Origin: Cytophagales bacterium
GTDB taxonomy: Bacteria; Bacteroidota; Bacteroidia; Cytophagales; Microscillaceae
Direction: 5' to 3'
DNA length: 47,890 nt
Assembly: GCA_013298075.1 (NCBI GenBank)
Contig: JAAFJG010000034.1
Span: 1 to 47,890, forward strand
Part shown: piece by piece, positions 8,668 to 19,147 of the stretch
How positions within the stretch are numbered: position 1 is the first letter of the stretch
Layout: each line of letters opens with the position of its first letter
Notes under the pieces: generated by a model
Database searches by the model: none
What the model saw: the letters and a program-made list of their open reading frames with translations, nothing else
Told to the model about the DNA's origin: nothing
Translations under genes and position numbers: made by a program

Positions 8668-8937
8668 CAGGTTAAACGCACCTAAAAAGGCACATTTTGT
8701 GATTTTTTAAGTGATATTTATAATTTTTCAACCTAAAATATTTTATTAAAGTTATTTTTTACTAAAAATTAAAGTGTTACTAATAATAAAGTTCTGTATT
8801 TTTAACAAATTTTGAAAAAAAATTAATGAATATTTTATCTGTTAAATTATTTAATATTTTAAGTAATAAAATAAAAATATGTTTATTTTTATAGTTTTAA
8901 AAAATTAAATAATGCTTTTTTAGGTGCGTTTAACCTG
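8668..8937. mobile_element. 270-bp inverted-repeat element (MITE-like)
   Basis: Two 25-base ends face each other: 8668-8692, beginning CAGGTTAAACGCACCT, and 8913-8937, ending AGGTGCGTTTAACCTG. They match at 24 of 25 positions as inverted repeats. The 220 bases between are about 85% AT and non-coding. I see no clear target-site duplication. Just upstream, ATG TCA GAA GAA TAA (8648-8662) is a four-codon frame that may be the stump of a gene. This fits a non-autonomous element moved by a transposase elsewhere; a very long RNA hairpin is the alternative. Confidence 0.6.
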
Positions 8938-9028
8938 TCAAAATAATAAATCTTTTATTTGATAAAACGAAAATCATATTTAATACCACGTTTTTATTGA
9001 TTTTCTTTTATTTTTTATCATTTTTTTA

Positions 9029-9036
9029 TATCTTTG
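9029..9036 (+). promoter_or_regulatory. -7 element for metG
   Basis: TATCTTTG followed by CAAA is a perfect -7 match 23 bases before the ATG. The only TTG upstream is 29 bases away, so the -33 box is not well defined. Confidence 0.55.
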
Positions 9037-9058
9037 CAAAAAAAATATTTTTTCAACG

Positions 9059-11113
9059 ATGAGATATACCATTACTGCGGCTCTTTTATACGCAAACGGA
9101 CCCGCACACATAGGTCATTTGGCGGGTTGTTACATTCCTGCTGATATTTATGCTCGATATTTGAGAGCAAAAGGAAATGATGTTTTGTTTGTGAGTGGTT
9201 CAGATGAACATGGAGTTCCGATAACTATTCGAGCAGAAAAAGAAGGCTTAACTCCACAACAAGTAGTCGATAAATATCACGAAATTATTGATAAATCTTT
9301 TCAAGAATTTGGAATTTCGTTTGATATTTATTCTCGAACTTCTAAAAAAATTCATTATGATACAGCCGCTGATTTTTTTACACAATTAGAAAAGAAAAAT
9401 AAATTAGTCATTCAAAAATCAGAACAATATTTTGATAGCATAAGAAATAAATTTTTACAAGATAGATATATCATAGGAGAATGTCCGAAATGCCATAATC
9501 CAAATGCGTTTGGAGACCAATGTGAAAAATGCGGCTCTACTTTAAGTCCTGCGGAATTGATCAATCCAAGGTCGGCTTTGAGCAATGCAACACTCACTTT
9601 AAAAGAAACTTCGCATTGGTATTTGCCCCTGGAAAAAGCAGAAAATTGGTTAAAAGAATGGATTTTGACTGGGCATCAAACCGATTGGAAAGCAAATGTA
9701 TATGGGCAATGCAAATCGTGGATAGAACAAGGTTTGCAACCGAGAGCCGTTACACGTGATTTAGAATGGGGAATTCCTGTGCCTCTGCCCAATACAGAAG
9801 GGAAAGTTTTGTATGTTTGGTTTGATGCACCGATTGGTTATATTTCTGCTACGAAAGATTATTTTGAACAAAAAAATGAACCGATTGATAATTATAAAAA
9901 ATATTGGCAAGACGAAAATACAAAATTAATTCATTTTATTGGCAAAGATAATATTGTTTTTCATTGCATTATTTTTCCGACTATGCTCAAAGAACACGGT
10001 GATTTTATTTTGCCAACTAATGTTCCTGCGAATGAATTTTTGAATTTAGAAGGAAATAAAATTTCTACTTCGAGAAATTGGGCGGTTTGGTTGCACGAAT
10101 ATTTGGTAGATTTTCCTGAGCAACAAGACGTTTTACGCTATGTTTTGACGGCTAATGCACCCGAACAAAAAGACAATGATTTTACTTGGAAAGATTTTCA
10201 AGCCAAAAATAACAATGAATTAGTCGCAACTTTGGGCAATTTTGTCAATCGTGCTTTTGTGTTGGCAGAAAAATATACGGATACTAAAATACCGCCAATA
10301 TTTGATTTGGAGCAAATAGACAAAGATTTATTAGAAAATTTAAAAGAAATTCCTACTAAAATAGAAAATTCTATCGAGAATTATCGTTTTAGAGAAGCAT
10401 TAGGTTTTTATATAGAATTGGCTCGAATTGGCAATAAATATATGCAAGATACTGCTCCTTGGACATTGGCAAAAGATTTGGCAACCAACAAAAATCGTAT
10501 CGATACCATTTTACATATTTCTTTGCAATTAGTGGCAAATTTAGCAATTTTAGGAGAGCCATTTTTACCATTTACGACTCAAAAAATATATAAAATGTTA
10601 CATCTTTCTCCTCAAAAATGGGAAAAAGCAGGAACAATCGATATTTTAAAATCAGACCAATCTCTCCAAAAATCATCTTTATTGTTTACAAAAATTGAAG
10701 ATATTGATATTCAAAAACAAATTGATAAATTAGAAAATAGCAAAATACAAAACGAATTGGAAAATTATACTCCCGAAAAAATAAAATCAGAAGTTAATTT
10801 TGATGAATTTTCAAAAATTGATATAAGAGTTGGCACGATTAAAACCGCTGAAAAAATAGCAAAAACTAAAAAACTATTAAAACTTACGATTGATATTGGT
10901 ATCGAAACAAGAACGGTAGTCAGTGGAATTGCGGAGCATTTTTCTGCTGAAAATATTATTGGGCAACAAGTTTGTTTGATAGCCAATCTTGCTCCCCGCA
11001 CTATGCAAGGCATCGAATCACAAGGTATGATTTTGATGGCACAAGATGCGAATGGACAATTAAAATTCATAGCACCTCGCGAGATTGTAAAAAATGGGGT
11101 AAGTGTGAAATAA
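9059..11113 (+). CDS. metG: methionyl-tRNA synthetase
   Basis: This 684-residue class I synthetase charges tRNA-Met with methionine. The ATP-binding HIGH sequence is at 17-20. The zinc knuckle C142/C145/C155/C158 marks the four-cysteine MetRS form. The second ATP signature is KISTS at 334-338, a variant of KMSKS. After the anticodon-binding helical domain, residues 579-684 form a Trbp111/EMAP-like tRNA-binding OB domain ([13 protein letters not shown] onward), which in other bacteria also mediates dimerisation. Length is typical for the long form. The gene is alone on its strand between a MITE-like element and a shared terminator. Confidence 0.97.
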   Translation: MRYTITAALLYANGPAHIGHLAGCYIPADIYARYLRAKGNDVLFVSGSDEHGVPITIRAEKEGLTPQQVVDKYHEIIDKSFQEFGISFDIYSRTSKKIHYDTAADFFTQLEKKNKLVIQKSEQYFDSIRNKFLQDRYIIGECPKCHNPNAFGDQCEKCGSTLSPAELINPRSALSNATLTLKETSHWYLPLEKAENWLKEWILTGHQTDWKANVYGQCKSWIEQGLQPRAVTRDLEWGIPVPLPNTEGKVLYVWFDAPIGYISATKDYFEQKNEPIDNYKKYWQDENTKLIHFIGKDNIVFHCIIFPTMLKEHGDFILPTNVPANEFLNLEGNKISTSRNWAVWLHEYLVDFPEQQDVLRYVLTANAPEQKDNDFTWKDFQAKNNNELVATLGNFVNRAFVLAEKYTDTKIPPIFDLEQIDKDLLENLKEIPTKIENSIENYRFREALGFYIELARIGNKYMQDTAPWTLAKDLATNKNRIDTILHISLQLVANLAILGEPFLPFTTQKIYKMLHLSPQKWEKAGTIDILKSDQSLQKSSLLFTKIEDIDIQKQIDKLENSKIQNELENYTPEKIKSEVNFDEFSKIDIRVGTIKTAEKIAKTKKLLKLTIDIGIETRTVVSGIAEHFSAENIIGQQVCLIANLAPRTMQGIESQGMILMAQDANGQLKFIAPREIVKNGVSVK

Positions 11114-11197
11114 ATTTATGGTTGTCTGACGATTTTTTGGAAAACTTAAAATTACAAATTTTTGTTTTTTATTTTATAAATTTTTGAAAGTATGGTT

Positions 11198-11320
11198 AGA
11201 CCTTCACTCTGCTCGGTGCAGAGACTATATTTTCAAAAATTGTGTCTGTACCGAAGTTTACGAAGGTCTGATACAATTTTCTGTGTTCCAATTTTTAGAA
11301 CACAAATAATACAGATTGAA
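11198..11320. repeat. intergenic palindromes
   Basis: AGACCTTC (11198-11205) pairs with GAAGGTCT (11262-11269) and encloses a smaller hairpin, CTCTGC/GCAGAG (11207-11212 and 11218-11223). Immediately after, 11281-11320 repeats the GTGTTC...GAACAC core seen at 6103 and 46995 without its outer arm. These look like fragments of dispersed repeat families. No gene is visible in 11114-11435. Confidence 0.6.
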
Positions 11321-11382
11321 CGGATAAGATACAAATTTTTAGTAGTGGTGGCGTAGAAATATTGCAGTATATTTATCAAAAA

Positions 11383-11420
11383 AAAACTCGTATAAAATTA
11401 AAATCTTATACGAGTTTTTT
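11383..11420. terminator. bidirectional terminator between metG and the M1 peptidase
   Basis: A perfect 13-bp stem (AAAACTCGTATAA at 11383-11395 with TTATACGAGTTTT at 11406-11418) is flanked by A-rich and T-rich sequence, so it works in both directions. Confidence 0.85.
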
Positions 11421-11435
11421 AATGAGTTGTTTAGA

Positions 11436-13481
11436 CTATTTTTTCTTTTTATCTTTCTTTTTTTTGTCGTCTTTTTTTTCCTCCACTGGTTTTTCTTCTG
11501 CTGCTTTTTCTTCGTCTGCTTTCTTTTTCATTTCTGCCACATCAAATTTATTATTATTTGTATTGATGTCTGGAATTGTTTTTTCAGGAAGAATTTCTAC
11601 GAGTGTGATTGGGCTATCATTTTTAAATTCAAATGTCCATTCATTGCCTCTTTGCCAAATTTCAGCAGGAAGATTAACGCGAGTTTTTTTGCCTTTTTCT
11701 TCTGTAACATCAATAATAGCAGGAAAAATAACGCCATCATTATTGCTAATCGTAATCAAAGAACCATTGCCTTGTGGTTTAGGTTTTACATCTAAAACCG
11801 ACAAATCAATATTGCCATTGCCATAAAACCAACCATTCCAAAACCAATTTAAGTTTTCGCCTGTGCCATTATTCATTGCATTGAAAAAATCGGCAGGAGT
11901 TGGATGTTTGAAAGCCCAATTTTTGATATAATTTTTGAAAGCAAAATCAAATCTTTCTTGTCCTACAATAAACTCACGCAACATATATAAACCCAAACCC
12001 GGTTTAAAATACGCTGTCATACCCAAATTAGGCGTTTGAACTACATCAGGATAAGTAGCAATACTTTCTCTTTTACTGCTTTTTAAACTTGGTAATACGT
12101 ATAACATATACACAAAACCACTATTCAAATCACTTGGATATTCTCCATTATTAAACGCTTGCGAACTATAATGATTGATAAAAGTATTAAAACCTTCGTC
12201 CATCCAAGGATACAAACGTTCATTTGAACCCACAATCATAGGAAACCAATTATGTCCAAATTCGTGGTCTGTTACGCCCCAAAGGTCTTTTTCTTTGCTA
12301 TTCATACTACAAAAAGAAACGCCAGGATATTCCATTCCACCTACAACTCCTGCTACATTGACCGCAGTAGGATAAGGATATTCGAACCACATTTTTGAAT
12401 AATGTTCGATACTTGCTTTGGTATATTCCGTAGAACGTCCCCATGCTTTATCTCCCACTACTTCTTTTGGATAGGCAGATTGTGCCATACCTTTTTTACC
12501 GCTTGGATAATTCATTACTGATGCGTCCCAAATAAAAGATTTTGAAGAAGCCCACGCCACATCTCTTGTATTTTGCATTTTATAATGCCAAGTAATCGTT
12601 CCCGAATTTTTTGGACGAGTTTTATTGACATCACCTACTTCATTCTCTTCTACAATCAATATTGTTTTTTCTGACGTTTTTGCTTTGTTATATCTTTCTA
12701 ATTGGATAGGAGTTAAAACTTCTTTTGGATTTTGTAATTCACCCGAAGCCACTACAATATGAGCCGCAGGAGCAATAATTTTATAATCAAAATCACCATA
12801 TTCGCAATAAAACTCACCTGCACCCAAATAAGGTTCGACGTTCCAGCCTTTCACATCATCAAACACACACATACGCGGATACCATTGTGCTAATTGAAAA
12901 ATATCGCCATTTTCAGTTTTTTGGATACCCATTCTATCTGACCCAAGTTGAGGAATTTTGAATGAAAACTCCATTTCAATTTCAATTTTTCCACCTTTTG
13001 CTTTTAAATCTTCTATTAAATGAATTTGCATTCTTGTATCAGAAATAATAAATTTAGGGGCATATTGTGTTTTTCCATCTAATTTTGTTTTCACATTTTT
13101 GATGTCATAACCCCCATCGGTTGCTCCTTGATAACGGTCATTATCGCCGCTAATTTGTTGTGTGAGTTGTCCTCTCGAATCAGATTTGAAACGATTTTGT
13201 TCTACTTGTAACCAAATATAATTCAAAGCCATTGGACTTTGATTGGTGTAAATAATTTTTATTTTTCCCTTGATAGATTTTCTTTCGTCATCTAATTCGA
13301 CTTCTATGACATAATCAGCTTTATTTTGCCAATAATTTTCGCCCGGAAGACCCAAACTAGATCGGTAAGGTGAGCCTTTTAATTCAATAGGAGATTCAAA
13401 TTTAGATTGATTTGTTGGTTTTTGTGCAAAGGCAAAATGACAAGTGATTGCTAAAGTCACAAAAAGAATGATTTTTTTCAT
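11436..13481 (-). CDS. secreted M1-family zinc metallopeptidase
   Basis: This 681-residue protein has a signal peptide (cut probably after ...CHFAFA, about residue 19). The M1 signature is complete: exopeptidase-like motif GGMEYPG at 381-387, zinc motif HEFGH at 406-410, and the third ligand E429 in WMDEG. Family members are aminopeptidases that trim N-terminal residues from peptides; the Gx-ME-PG variant is common in Bacteroidota secreted M1 enzymes. The last 30 or so residues are a lysine/glutamate tail of low complexity. No type IX sorting domain is visible, so a periplasmic location is likely. It could supply peptides for uptake, although the peptide transporter is 7 kb away. It has its own strong promoter at 13518-13548. 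Confidence 0.92.
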   Translation of the reverse strand: MKKIILFVTLAITCHFAFAQKPTNQSKFESPIELKGSPYRSSLGLPGENYWQNKADYVIEVELDDERKSIKGKIKIIYTNQSPMALNYIWLQVEQNRFKSDSRGQLTQQISGDNDRYQGATDGGYDIKNVKTKLDGKTQYAPKFIISDTRMQIHLIEDLKAKGGKIEIEMEFSFKIPQLGSDRMGIQKTENGDIFQLAQWYPRMCVFDDVKGWNVEPYLGAGEFYCEYGDFDYKIIAPAAHIVVASGELQNPKEVLTPIQLERYNKAKTSEKTILIVEENEVGDVNKTRPKNSGTITWHYKMQNTRDVAWASSKSFIWDASVMNYPSGKKGMAQSAYPKEVVGDKAWGRSTEYTKASIEHYSKMWFEYPYPTAVNVAGVVGGMEYPGVSFCSMNSKEKDLWGVTDHEFGHNWFPMIVGSNERLYPWMDEGFNTFINHYSSQAFNNGEYPSDLNSGFVYMLYVLPSLKSSKRESIATYPDVVQTPNLGMTAYFKPGLGLYMLREFIVGQERFDFAFKNYIKNWAFKHPTPADFFNAMNNGTGENLNWFWNGWFYGNGNIDLSVLDVKPKPQGNGSLITISNNDGVIFPAIIDVTEEKGKKTRVNLPAEIWQRGNEWTFEFKNDSPITLVEILPEKTIPDINTNNNKFDVAEMKKKADEEKAAEEKPVEEKKDDKKKKDKKKK

Positions 13482-13517
13482 GAAAAATATGATTAAATAT
13501 AAAAAAATTTATTTTTG

Positions 13518-13548
13518 CAAAAATAATAACAAAAATCTAAAAAACAAA
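13518..13548 (-). promoter_or_regulatory. promoter of the M1 peptidase gene
   Basis: On the minus strand TTTG (13548-13545), 19 bases, then TATTTTTG (13525-13518) fits the Bacteroidota consensus fully, 37 bases before the ATG. Confidence 0.75.
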
Positions 13549-13654
13549 AAAGATATATTAATTATCTTAATTTTTTTATGATTGATTGAATTTATTAGAT
13601 TTTAATTTAGTTTATTTAAGCCTTATATTAGAATTTTTTAAATGAAAGAGATTT

Positions 13655-13705
13655 TACCACACAGATAACGCTGATTTAGCGGATTAATACAGATTTTTTC
13701 CTTTT
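13655..13705. repeat. degenerate dispersed repeat
   Basis: The segment has the CACAGATAACGCTGATTT and GCGGATTAATACAGATTT flavour of the repeats near 6150 and 26491. No perfect palindrome is left. The rest of 13550-13973 is AT-rich spacer with no gene that I can see. Confidence 0.4.
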
Positions 13706-13973
13706 TTTCTCGAATTTTTAGTGTTTTTTGTCAATTTTTGGCTGCTATTTAAAAATATCTCTTATTATTATTTCTAAAAAGCGAGTTTTAAACATTGTTA
13801 TCAACCAAATTAAAATTAATTATTTTTTTAAATTAAATTAAATTAACAAAATCTCAAAAATATCTCACAAAAAAATAAAAAAAATATCTTATTATTTTTT
13901 TATTCAAAAAAAACTTCGCAATTTTAAGGCAAAATTATATATTCATTTAAAAAACACATAAAAATAATCAGTT

Positions 13974-15872
13974 ATGAAATTACGATTATTACTGACAAGC
14001 CTTTGGGTTTTATGTCTTATTTCATTAGCACAAGCACAAAAAAAATCAAATCCTATACAAATAAATCGTATAGAACCTGAATTTTGGTGGGTTGGTATGA
14101 AAAATACAAACTTGCAAATTCTGATACATGGTGATAAAATTGCTGAATGTGAAGTAAACATTGTCGGAAAAAAAATAAGCAAAAACAAATATGCAACAGC
14201 CGAAGGAATTGTTGTTTCGAGCATCGAAAAAGTAGAAAATCCCAATTATTTATTCATCAACTTATCGCTTGCCAATGCCAACGCAGGAATTTATCATTTG
14301 GTATTTACGAAAGGAAAAGAAGTAATCTATCGAGAATACGTTTTGAAATCTCGTAAGAAAAAAGGCGAAGAGTACAAAAGTTTTTCTCAAGCAGATGCTG
14401 TTTATTTGATAATGCCCGATAGATTTGCCAACGGAAATCCTAAAAATGACTCTATCAAAGGAATGAAAGTTGAAAAATCAGACAGAAAAGAACCTTTTGG
14501 AAGACATGGAGGCGATTTGGTAGGAATCGATAAAAATTTAGATTATATCAAAGATTTAGGTTTTACGGCAATTTGGATAAACCCATTTACTGAAAATGAT
14601 CAACCAAAAGAATCTTATCACGGGTATGCTATCACCGATTATTATAAAACTGATGCCAGATATGGCACGAATCAAGATTTTACAAATCTGGTGAATAATG
14701 CCCATTCAAAAAATCTAAAAATCATTGTAGATATGGTTTTTGGACATTGTGGCGACCAACATTGGTTTATCAAAGACCTTCCAGAAAAAACTTGGATACA
14801 TCAATTTCCTGAATTTACTCGTTCTAATTATCGTTTAAGCACACCTTTTGATGTCAATGCGTCTAATTTTGATAAAATAAAAATGACACAAGGTTGGTTT
14901 GATAATCACATGCCAGATTTAGACCATCGCAATCCAAGATTATCGGTTTATGCGATTCAAAATGCCATTTGGTGGGTAGAAAATTTTGAAATCGATGGCA
15001 TCAGAACGGATACACACCCATATCCACACAAGGAATTTATGGCGAGAATGTGTAAAGAGATTTTTGAAGAATATCCAAATTTTAATATCGTAGGCGAGGT
15101 GTGGGATAGACGAGCGTCTATTTCTGCTTATTGGCAAAAAAATGTTTTAAATCGTGATGGATATAATAGCAACTTGCCCGGTATCACCGATTTTCCTGTT
15201 CATTTTAATTTGATTGAAGCCATTCATGAAGAGGATAACGATTGGGATTGGGGAATGGCAAAAATTTATTATACATTGGTGCAAGATGGTTTGTATAGTG
15301 ATGCTTCACAAAATATGTTATTTTTAGATAACCACGATTTGAGTAGAATGGCAACATCTTTTAATAAAGACATCAAAAAACAAAAAATGGCTTTGAATAT
15401 GTTGGCAACTTTGAGAGGTTATCCACAATTTTTCTACGGAGCAGAGATTTTGTTAGAAGGTGGTGGTGATAATCACGGAAAATTAAGATGTGATTTTCCG
15501 GGCGGTTGGGCTGGTGATAAAATCAATGGTTTTACAGGACAAGGACTAACCCCAGAGCAAATTGAATTTCAAAAATATACAAAAACTTTATTTAATTGGA
15601 GAAAAACTGCTACGGCTATGCACAATGGCAAATTTATGCACTTCGTACCCGAAAATAGTGTTTATGTTTATTTTAGATATTCAAACGAACAAACTGTGAT
15701 GGTCATCAACAATAATCACAAAAGCGAAGAACGAAAATTGGACACAAAACGTTTCGCAGAAAGAATGAATGGTTTTACAAAAGCCTACAATCCAATCACA
15801 GGCGAAATAATTACAGATTTATCAAAAATCACTATTCCATCTAAAACTTCTTTGATTTTAGAATTGAAATAG
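13974..15872 (+). CDS. GH13 cyclomaltodextrinase/neopullulanase-like enzyme
   Basis: This 632-residue alpha-amylase-family enzyme has a signal peptide (LRLLLTSLWVLCLISLAQA, cut near 21). Domains in order are an N-terminal Ig-like cyclomaltodextrinase domain (about 25-125), a (beta/alpha)8 catalytic barrel (about 135-520) and a C-terminal beta domain (about 540-632). Catalytic residues are the nucleophile D346 in GIRTDT, acid/base E375 in VGEVWD, and D455 in LDNHD. The entry signature SYHGYAITDYY lies near 214. Enzymes of this type cut alpha-1,4 bonds in pullulan, cyclodextrins or malto-oligosaccharides, as SusA does in Bacteroides. No SusC/SusD pair or regulator is adjacent, so this is not a full utilisation locus. 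The substrate is inferred from family only. Confidence 0.9.
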   Translation: MKLRLLLTSLWVLCLISLAQAQKKSNPIQINRIEPEFWWVGMKNTNLQILIHGDKIAECEVNIVGKKISKNKYATAEGIVVSSIEKVENPNYLFINLSLANANAGIYHLVFTKGKEVIYREYVLKSRKKKGEEYKSFSQADAVYLIMPDRFANGNPKNDSIKGMKVEKSDRKEPFGRHGGDLVGIDKNLDYIKDLGFTAIWINPFTENDQPKESYHGYAITDYYKTDARYGTNQDFTNLVNNAHSKNLKIIVDMVFGHCGDQHWFIKDLPEKTWIHQFPEFTRSNYRLSTPFDVNASNFDKIKMTQGWFDNHMPDLDHRNPRLSVYAIQNAIWWVENFEIDGIRTDTHPYPHKEFMARMCKEIFEEYPNFNIVGEVWDRRASISAYWQKNVLNRDGYNSNLPGITDFPVHFNLIEAIHEEDNDWDWGMAKIYYTLVQDGLYSDASQNMLFLDNHDLSRMATSFNKDIKKQKMALNMLATLRGYPQFFYGAEILLEGGGDNHGKLRCDFPGGWAGDKINGFTGQGLTPEQIEFQKYTKTLFNWRKTATAMHNGKFMHFVPENSVYVYFRYSNEQTVMVINNNHKSEERKLDTKRFAERMNGFTKAYNPITGEIITDLSKITIPSKTSLILELK

Positions 15873-15900
15873 AGATTTATTGAACATAAAAATAAAACAA

Positions 15901-15946
15901 AATGCTAACATATATTTTTTCAAGAATATATGTTGGCATTTTTTTC
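15901..15946 (+). terminator. terminator after the GH13 gene
   Basis: A 16-bp stem (15901-15916 with 15925-15940, one G-T pair) is followed by TTTTTTCTC. Confidence 0.8.
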
Positions 15947-15950
15947 TCAT

Positions 15951-15971
15951 CGGTCTGTATCACACAGACCG
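15951..15971. repeat. short palindromic repeat (CGGTCTGT family)
   Basis: CGGTCTGT at 15951-15958 faces ACAGACCG at 15964-15971 over a 5-base loop, and GAGGATTA follows. A relative lies at 44154-44180. The spacer also holds repeated AATCTTGAAAATCA-like phrases at about 16005-16045. Confidence 0.65.
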
Positions 15972-16065
15972 AGGATTAGTTTTATTTTTTTAATAGACAA
16001 ATCCTTGAAAATCAAGATAATAAATCTTGAAAATCACTAAAATCATATAAATCTTGGCAAAAAAG

Positions 16066-16098
16066 AAAATGCGTTTCAGCAAAGCCGAAACGCATTTT
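16066..16098 (-). terminator. terminator of ahcY
   Basis: A perfect 12-bp stem (AAAATGCGTTTC at 16066-16077 with GAAACGCATTTT at 16087-16098) is followed on the minus strand by CTTTTTTG. It lies 33 bases beyond the ahcY stop. Confidence 0.85.
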
Positions 16099-16130
16099 GT
16101 ATCACTATAAACAAACAAACAAATGCAATT

Positions 16131-17444
16131 TTAATAACGATACATTTCAGATTTGAACGGTCCTTTTTTCTCAACTCCAATATATTCTGCCTGTTCTTCT
16201 GACAATATATCTAACTCAGCACCCACTTTCGCTAAATGCAAGAAGGCAACTTTTTCGTCCAAATGTTTTGGTAAAACATATACTTTATTTTCGTATTTAC
16301 CTACATTTGTCCACAATTCGATTTGAGCCAAAGTTTGATTACAGAATGAATTTGACATTACAAACGAAGGATGTCCTGTGGCACAACCTAAATTTACCAA
16401 ACGTCCTTCTGCTAACAAAATGATGTCTTTTCCATCAATATTATATTTATCTACTTGCGGTTTGATTTCAATTTTGGTGCTACCATAATTATCATTCAAC
16501 CAAGCCACATTAATTTCAGTGTCAAAATGTCCAATATTACAAACAATTGCTTTATCTTTCATTTTTCTGAAATGTTTTTCATTGATAATATGCAAATTTC
16601 CTGTTGCTGTTACAAAAATATCAGCCAAAGGAGCAGCATTTTCCATTTTCATTACTTGATAACCTTCCATAGCCGCTTGTAATGCACAAATTGGGTCGAT
16701 TTCAGTAACGATTACACGCGCACCTGCTCCACGCAAAGAAGCCGCAGAACCTTTACCAACATCACCAAAACCTGCTACCACTGCTACTTTTCCAGCCATC
16801 ATTACATCGGTAGCACGACGAATCGCATCTACTAATGATTCTTTACAACCATATAAATTATCAAATTTAGATTTTGTAACCGAATCATTTACATTGATAG
16901 CAGGCAATAATAAAGTACCTTTACGCATTCTTTCGTACAAACGGTGAACGCCTGTAGTCGTTTCTTCCGATAAACCTCTGATTTCTGCTGCTAATTCTGG
17001 ATATTTATCAAACACCATATTAGTCAAATCACCGCCATCATCTAAAATCATATTCAAAGGTTTTCCACCTTCAAAAGCAAATAAAGTTTGCTCTATACAC
17101 CAATCAAATTCTTCTGCATTTTGTCCTTTCCAAGCAAATACAGGCACATTCGCAGCCGCAATTGCAGCTGCAGCGTGGTCTTGTGTAGAAAATATATTAC
17201 AAGACGACCAAGTTACTTCTGCTCCTAAAGCCGTTAATGTTTCTATCAATACGCCTGTTTGTATTGTCATGTGTAAGCAACCTGCAATTCTTGCACCTTT
17301 CAAAGGTTTTGTTTCACCAAATTCTTTTCTTAATGCCATCAAGCCTGGCATTTCAGCCTCTGCTAATGTTAATTCTTTTCTACCCCACTCAGCCAAAGCA
17401 ATATCTTTAACTTTGTATTTCAGTTGTTTTTCTGAAGTTACCAT
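16131..17444 (-). CDS. ahcY: S-adenosylhomocysteinase
   Basis: This 437-residue NAD-dependent enzyme splits S-adenosylhomocysteine into adenosine and homocysteine and so keeps methyltransferases active. It shows the N-terminal substrate domain ([15 protein letters not shown] near 56-70, [15 protein letters not shown] near 80-94), the Rossmann NAD site GFGDVGKG at 225-232, and the C-terminal end FKSEMYRY, whose lysine and tyrosine complete the NAD site of the partner subunit. Length and ends match the family. It is cytoplasmic and transcribed singly. Its presence indicates the activated-methyl cycle through SahH rather than the Pfs/LuxS route. Confidence 0.98.
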   Translation of the reverse strand: MVTSEKQLKYKVKDIALAEWGRKELTLAEAEMPGLMALRKEFGETKPLKGARIAGCLHMTIQTGVLIETLTALGAEVTWSSCNIFSTQDHAAAAIAAANVPVFAWKGQNAEEFDWCIEQTLFAFEGGKPLNMILDDGGDLTNMVFDKYPELAAEIRGLSEETTTGVHRLYERMRKGTLLLPAINVNDSVTKSKFDNLYGCKESLVDAIRRATDVMMAGKVAVVAGFGDVGKGSAASLRGAGARVIVTEIDPICALQAAMEGYQVMKMENAAPLADIFVTATGNLHIINEKHFRKMKDKAIVCNIGHFDTEINVAWLNDNYGSTKIEIKPQVDKYNIDGKDIILLAEGRLVNLGCATGHPSFVMSNSFCNQTLAQIELWTNVGKYENKVYVLPKHLDEKVAFLHLAKVGAELDILSEEQAEYIGVEKKGPFKSEMYRY

Positions 17445-17489
17445 TCTTTAATTAAATTTTTAAAAAAATATAAATTTTTAAATTTTGTG

Positions 17490-17497
17490 CAAAGGTA
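17490..17497 (-). promoter_or_regulatory. -7 element for ahcY
   Basis: The minus strand reads TACCTTTG followed by CACAA, 46 bases before the ATG. No good -33 TTTG is seen at the right distance. Confidence 0.55.
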
Positions 17498-17596
17498 CGT
17501 ATAAAAAATAAGAAATAAAAAATATTTTTTATTTTTTTGAAAATATTTTGAGAGAATAAGATAATTTATACCAGTTACAATGTTTTCTTATTGTAT

Positions 17597-19117
17597 TTAA
17601 AATGTTTTCACTTTATATCTGGGAATATCTTTTTTATTCTTTTTTAATTTTTTGGCAAGATTATAAGCTTTTTGAGAAGTCATTAATTCTTCTAAAACTC
17701 CATAATTTCTTAAAACGGTTACTTCTTGTGTAAACTTTTCGGTTTCAGTATTGCTAATATTTAGTGCTTTAAAAATATCATTACTTGAAATTTCTTTATC
17801 ATCAAGCCCAAGTAAAATAATTTGTTTTTGATTTTTTGTTAGATTATATTTATCAAATTGTTGTAAGTATCCTAATTGTTTAGCAGTAAAAATAGTTTTG
17901 TTAGATAATGTAACTCGAAACCAAAGCCCATTCGAATACAATTCAGGTTTTGCAAGTTCTTGTTCTTGCATCAAACTAAAAATTCTTTTCATACCTTCTC
18001 CAAGTTCTCTCATCAAATTATTTTCTCTTAATACTCTGGCAATAAGCGAATTTCGTGATTCGTGAGAGCCTTCTAATGAGTTTAAATTTTGAATTGTAAG
18101 TGTAGAAAGTAACGCACCAGGATTTTTTATTTCCATTCTATCATCAAAAATAAATACTTCAATAGCATTTGTAATACTATAATCTCTATGTGCAATAGCA
18201 TTAAGGAGTGCCTCTCTTACAGCATCTTCTGGATAAATATATTTTTGCTCAAATTGTGCATTAATGCCAAATTGTGTCTTATAAGCCAACATCGAACGCA
18301 AATGCTCCCAAGATTTTATGACTAATTCTAATATATTTCCTTTCACTATATCATCACTAATCACGTTATATTTTTCTCCTGCCTCTAATGTATTGCCTTT
18401 TACTTTTAAAAATCTCACTTGACTTCGTGGATGCCAACGGTCAATATCTGTTGCAAAAAGCAATAAAGCCGCTCGTTTTAGTCTTAGTCCATTTTGAGCA
18501 TATTCGGCTAATCCAATTTGTTGTAAATAACGCTCAATACTCAAACCTTTTATATATTGGTCTGCAATACCTTGAAGTAATCTAACATCTAAATCTGTTA
18601 CAATAGCCCCGTCAATAAATTGACTATCGTATTCTCTTGACTTTATTTCTTGTCTTTCAAATTGTATTTGGTCAACAGAAGCAGGGATTGTTGATTTATC
18701 TCTTCTTCTGACGCATCTTCCATCAGAAATTTGATAAATCATAGATGTACCTTTATTAACAGAAAAATATAAAATAATTTTATCGTCTAAAACAAGTTTA
18801 TTAGCATTATTTAAAGGAAGTTGATGGTCTTTATAAACGTGAGTATGGGTAGAATTAAGCATAATTTGTATTTCATTTTCAGGATGAGGAATACCTGTAA
18901 TCGTTCCATCGTCTTCTACACCAATCAATATTGCACCACCATCTGCGTTAGCAAAAGAAACCAATCCTTCAGCTATATCCGCACAAATCGACTTAATCGT
19001 TCGTGGTTTTTTATTGTCAGGTCTTCCTTCTAAAGCTGATTTAAACTCTCGAAAATGACTTTCTCCAAGAATTAAAGTATTTCTTACTTTATCAGCCAAC
19101 AATAATATATATTCCAT
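17597..19117 (-). CDS. AlbA_2 (Schlafen-type) ATP-binding regulator
   Basis: This 506-residue protein has the RecG-like/AlbA_2 layout. The N-terminal AlbA_2 domain (about 15-150) has EFKSAL and SFANADGGAILIGVEDDG, then a GHKL-like ATP-binding domain (about 280-400) with E302, N306 (REALLNAIAHRDYS) and GEGMKR, and a C-terminal winged-helix region (about 430-490). AlbA_2 is shared with eukaryotic Schlafen proteins, and such proteins occur as putative transcription regulators and in defence islands. No RecG helicase domain is present despite frequent database labels. The gene follows the GGCT-like gene by 30 bases on the same strand, so they form a probable operon. The actual function is unknown. 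Confidence 0.8.
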   Translation of the reverse strand: MEYILLLADKVRNTLILGESHFREFKSALEGRPDNKKPRTIKSICADIAEGLVSFANADGGAILIGVEDDGTITGIPHPENEIQIMLNSTHTHVYKDHQLPLNNANKLVLDDKIILYFSVNKGTSMIYQISDGRCVRRRDKSTIPASVDQIQFERQEIKSREYDSQFIDGAIVTDLDVRLLQGIADQYIKGLSIERYLQQIGLAEYAQNGLRLKRAALLLFATDIDRWHPRSQVRFLKVKGNTLEAGEKYNVISDDIVKGNILELVIKSWEHLRSMLAYKTQFGINAQFEQKYIYPEDAVREALLNAIAHRDYSITNAIEVFIFDDRMEIKNPGALLSTLTIQNLNSLEGSHESRNSLIARVLRENNLMRELGEGMKRIFSLMQEQELAKPELYSNGLWFRVTLSNKTIFTAKQLGYLQQFDKYNLTKNQKQIILLGLDDKEISSNDIFKALNISNTETEKFTQEVTVLRNYGVLEELMTSQKAYNLAKKLKKNKKDIPRYKVKTF

Positions 19118-19147
19118 TTTTGATGTTTTTTTTTAGTTTTTCTAATA

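Noticed and set aside
11362-11826. Two overlapping plus-strand frames opposite the end of the M1 peptidase gene
   Set aside because: They are the complement of the lysine/glutamate-rich tail and have phenylalanine/serine-rich low-complexity translations; the peptidase frame has clear motifs.
17597-19117. Annotation as RecG helicase
   Set aside because: Similarity is limited to the AlbA_2 and GHKL-like domains often mislabelled that way; no helicase motifs are present.
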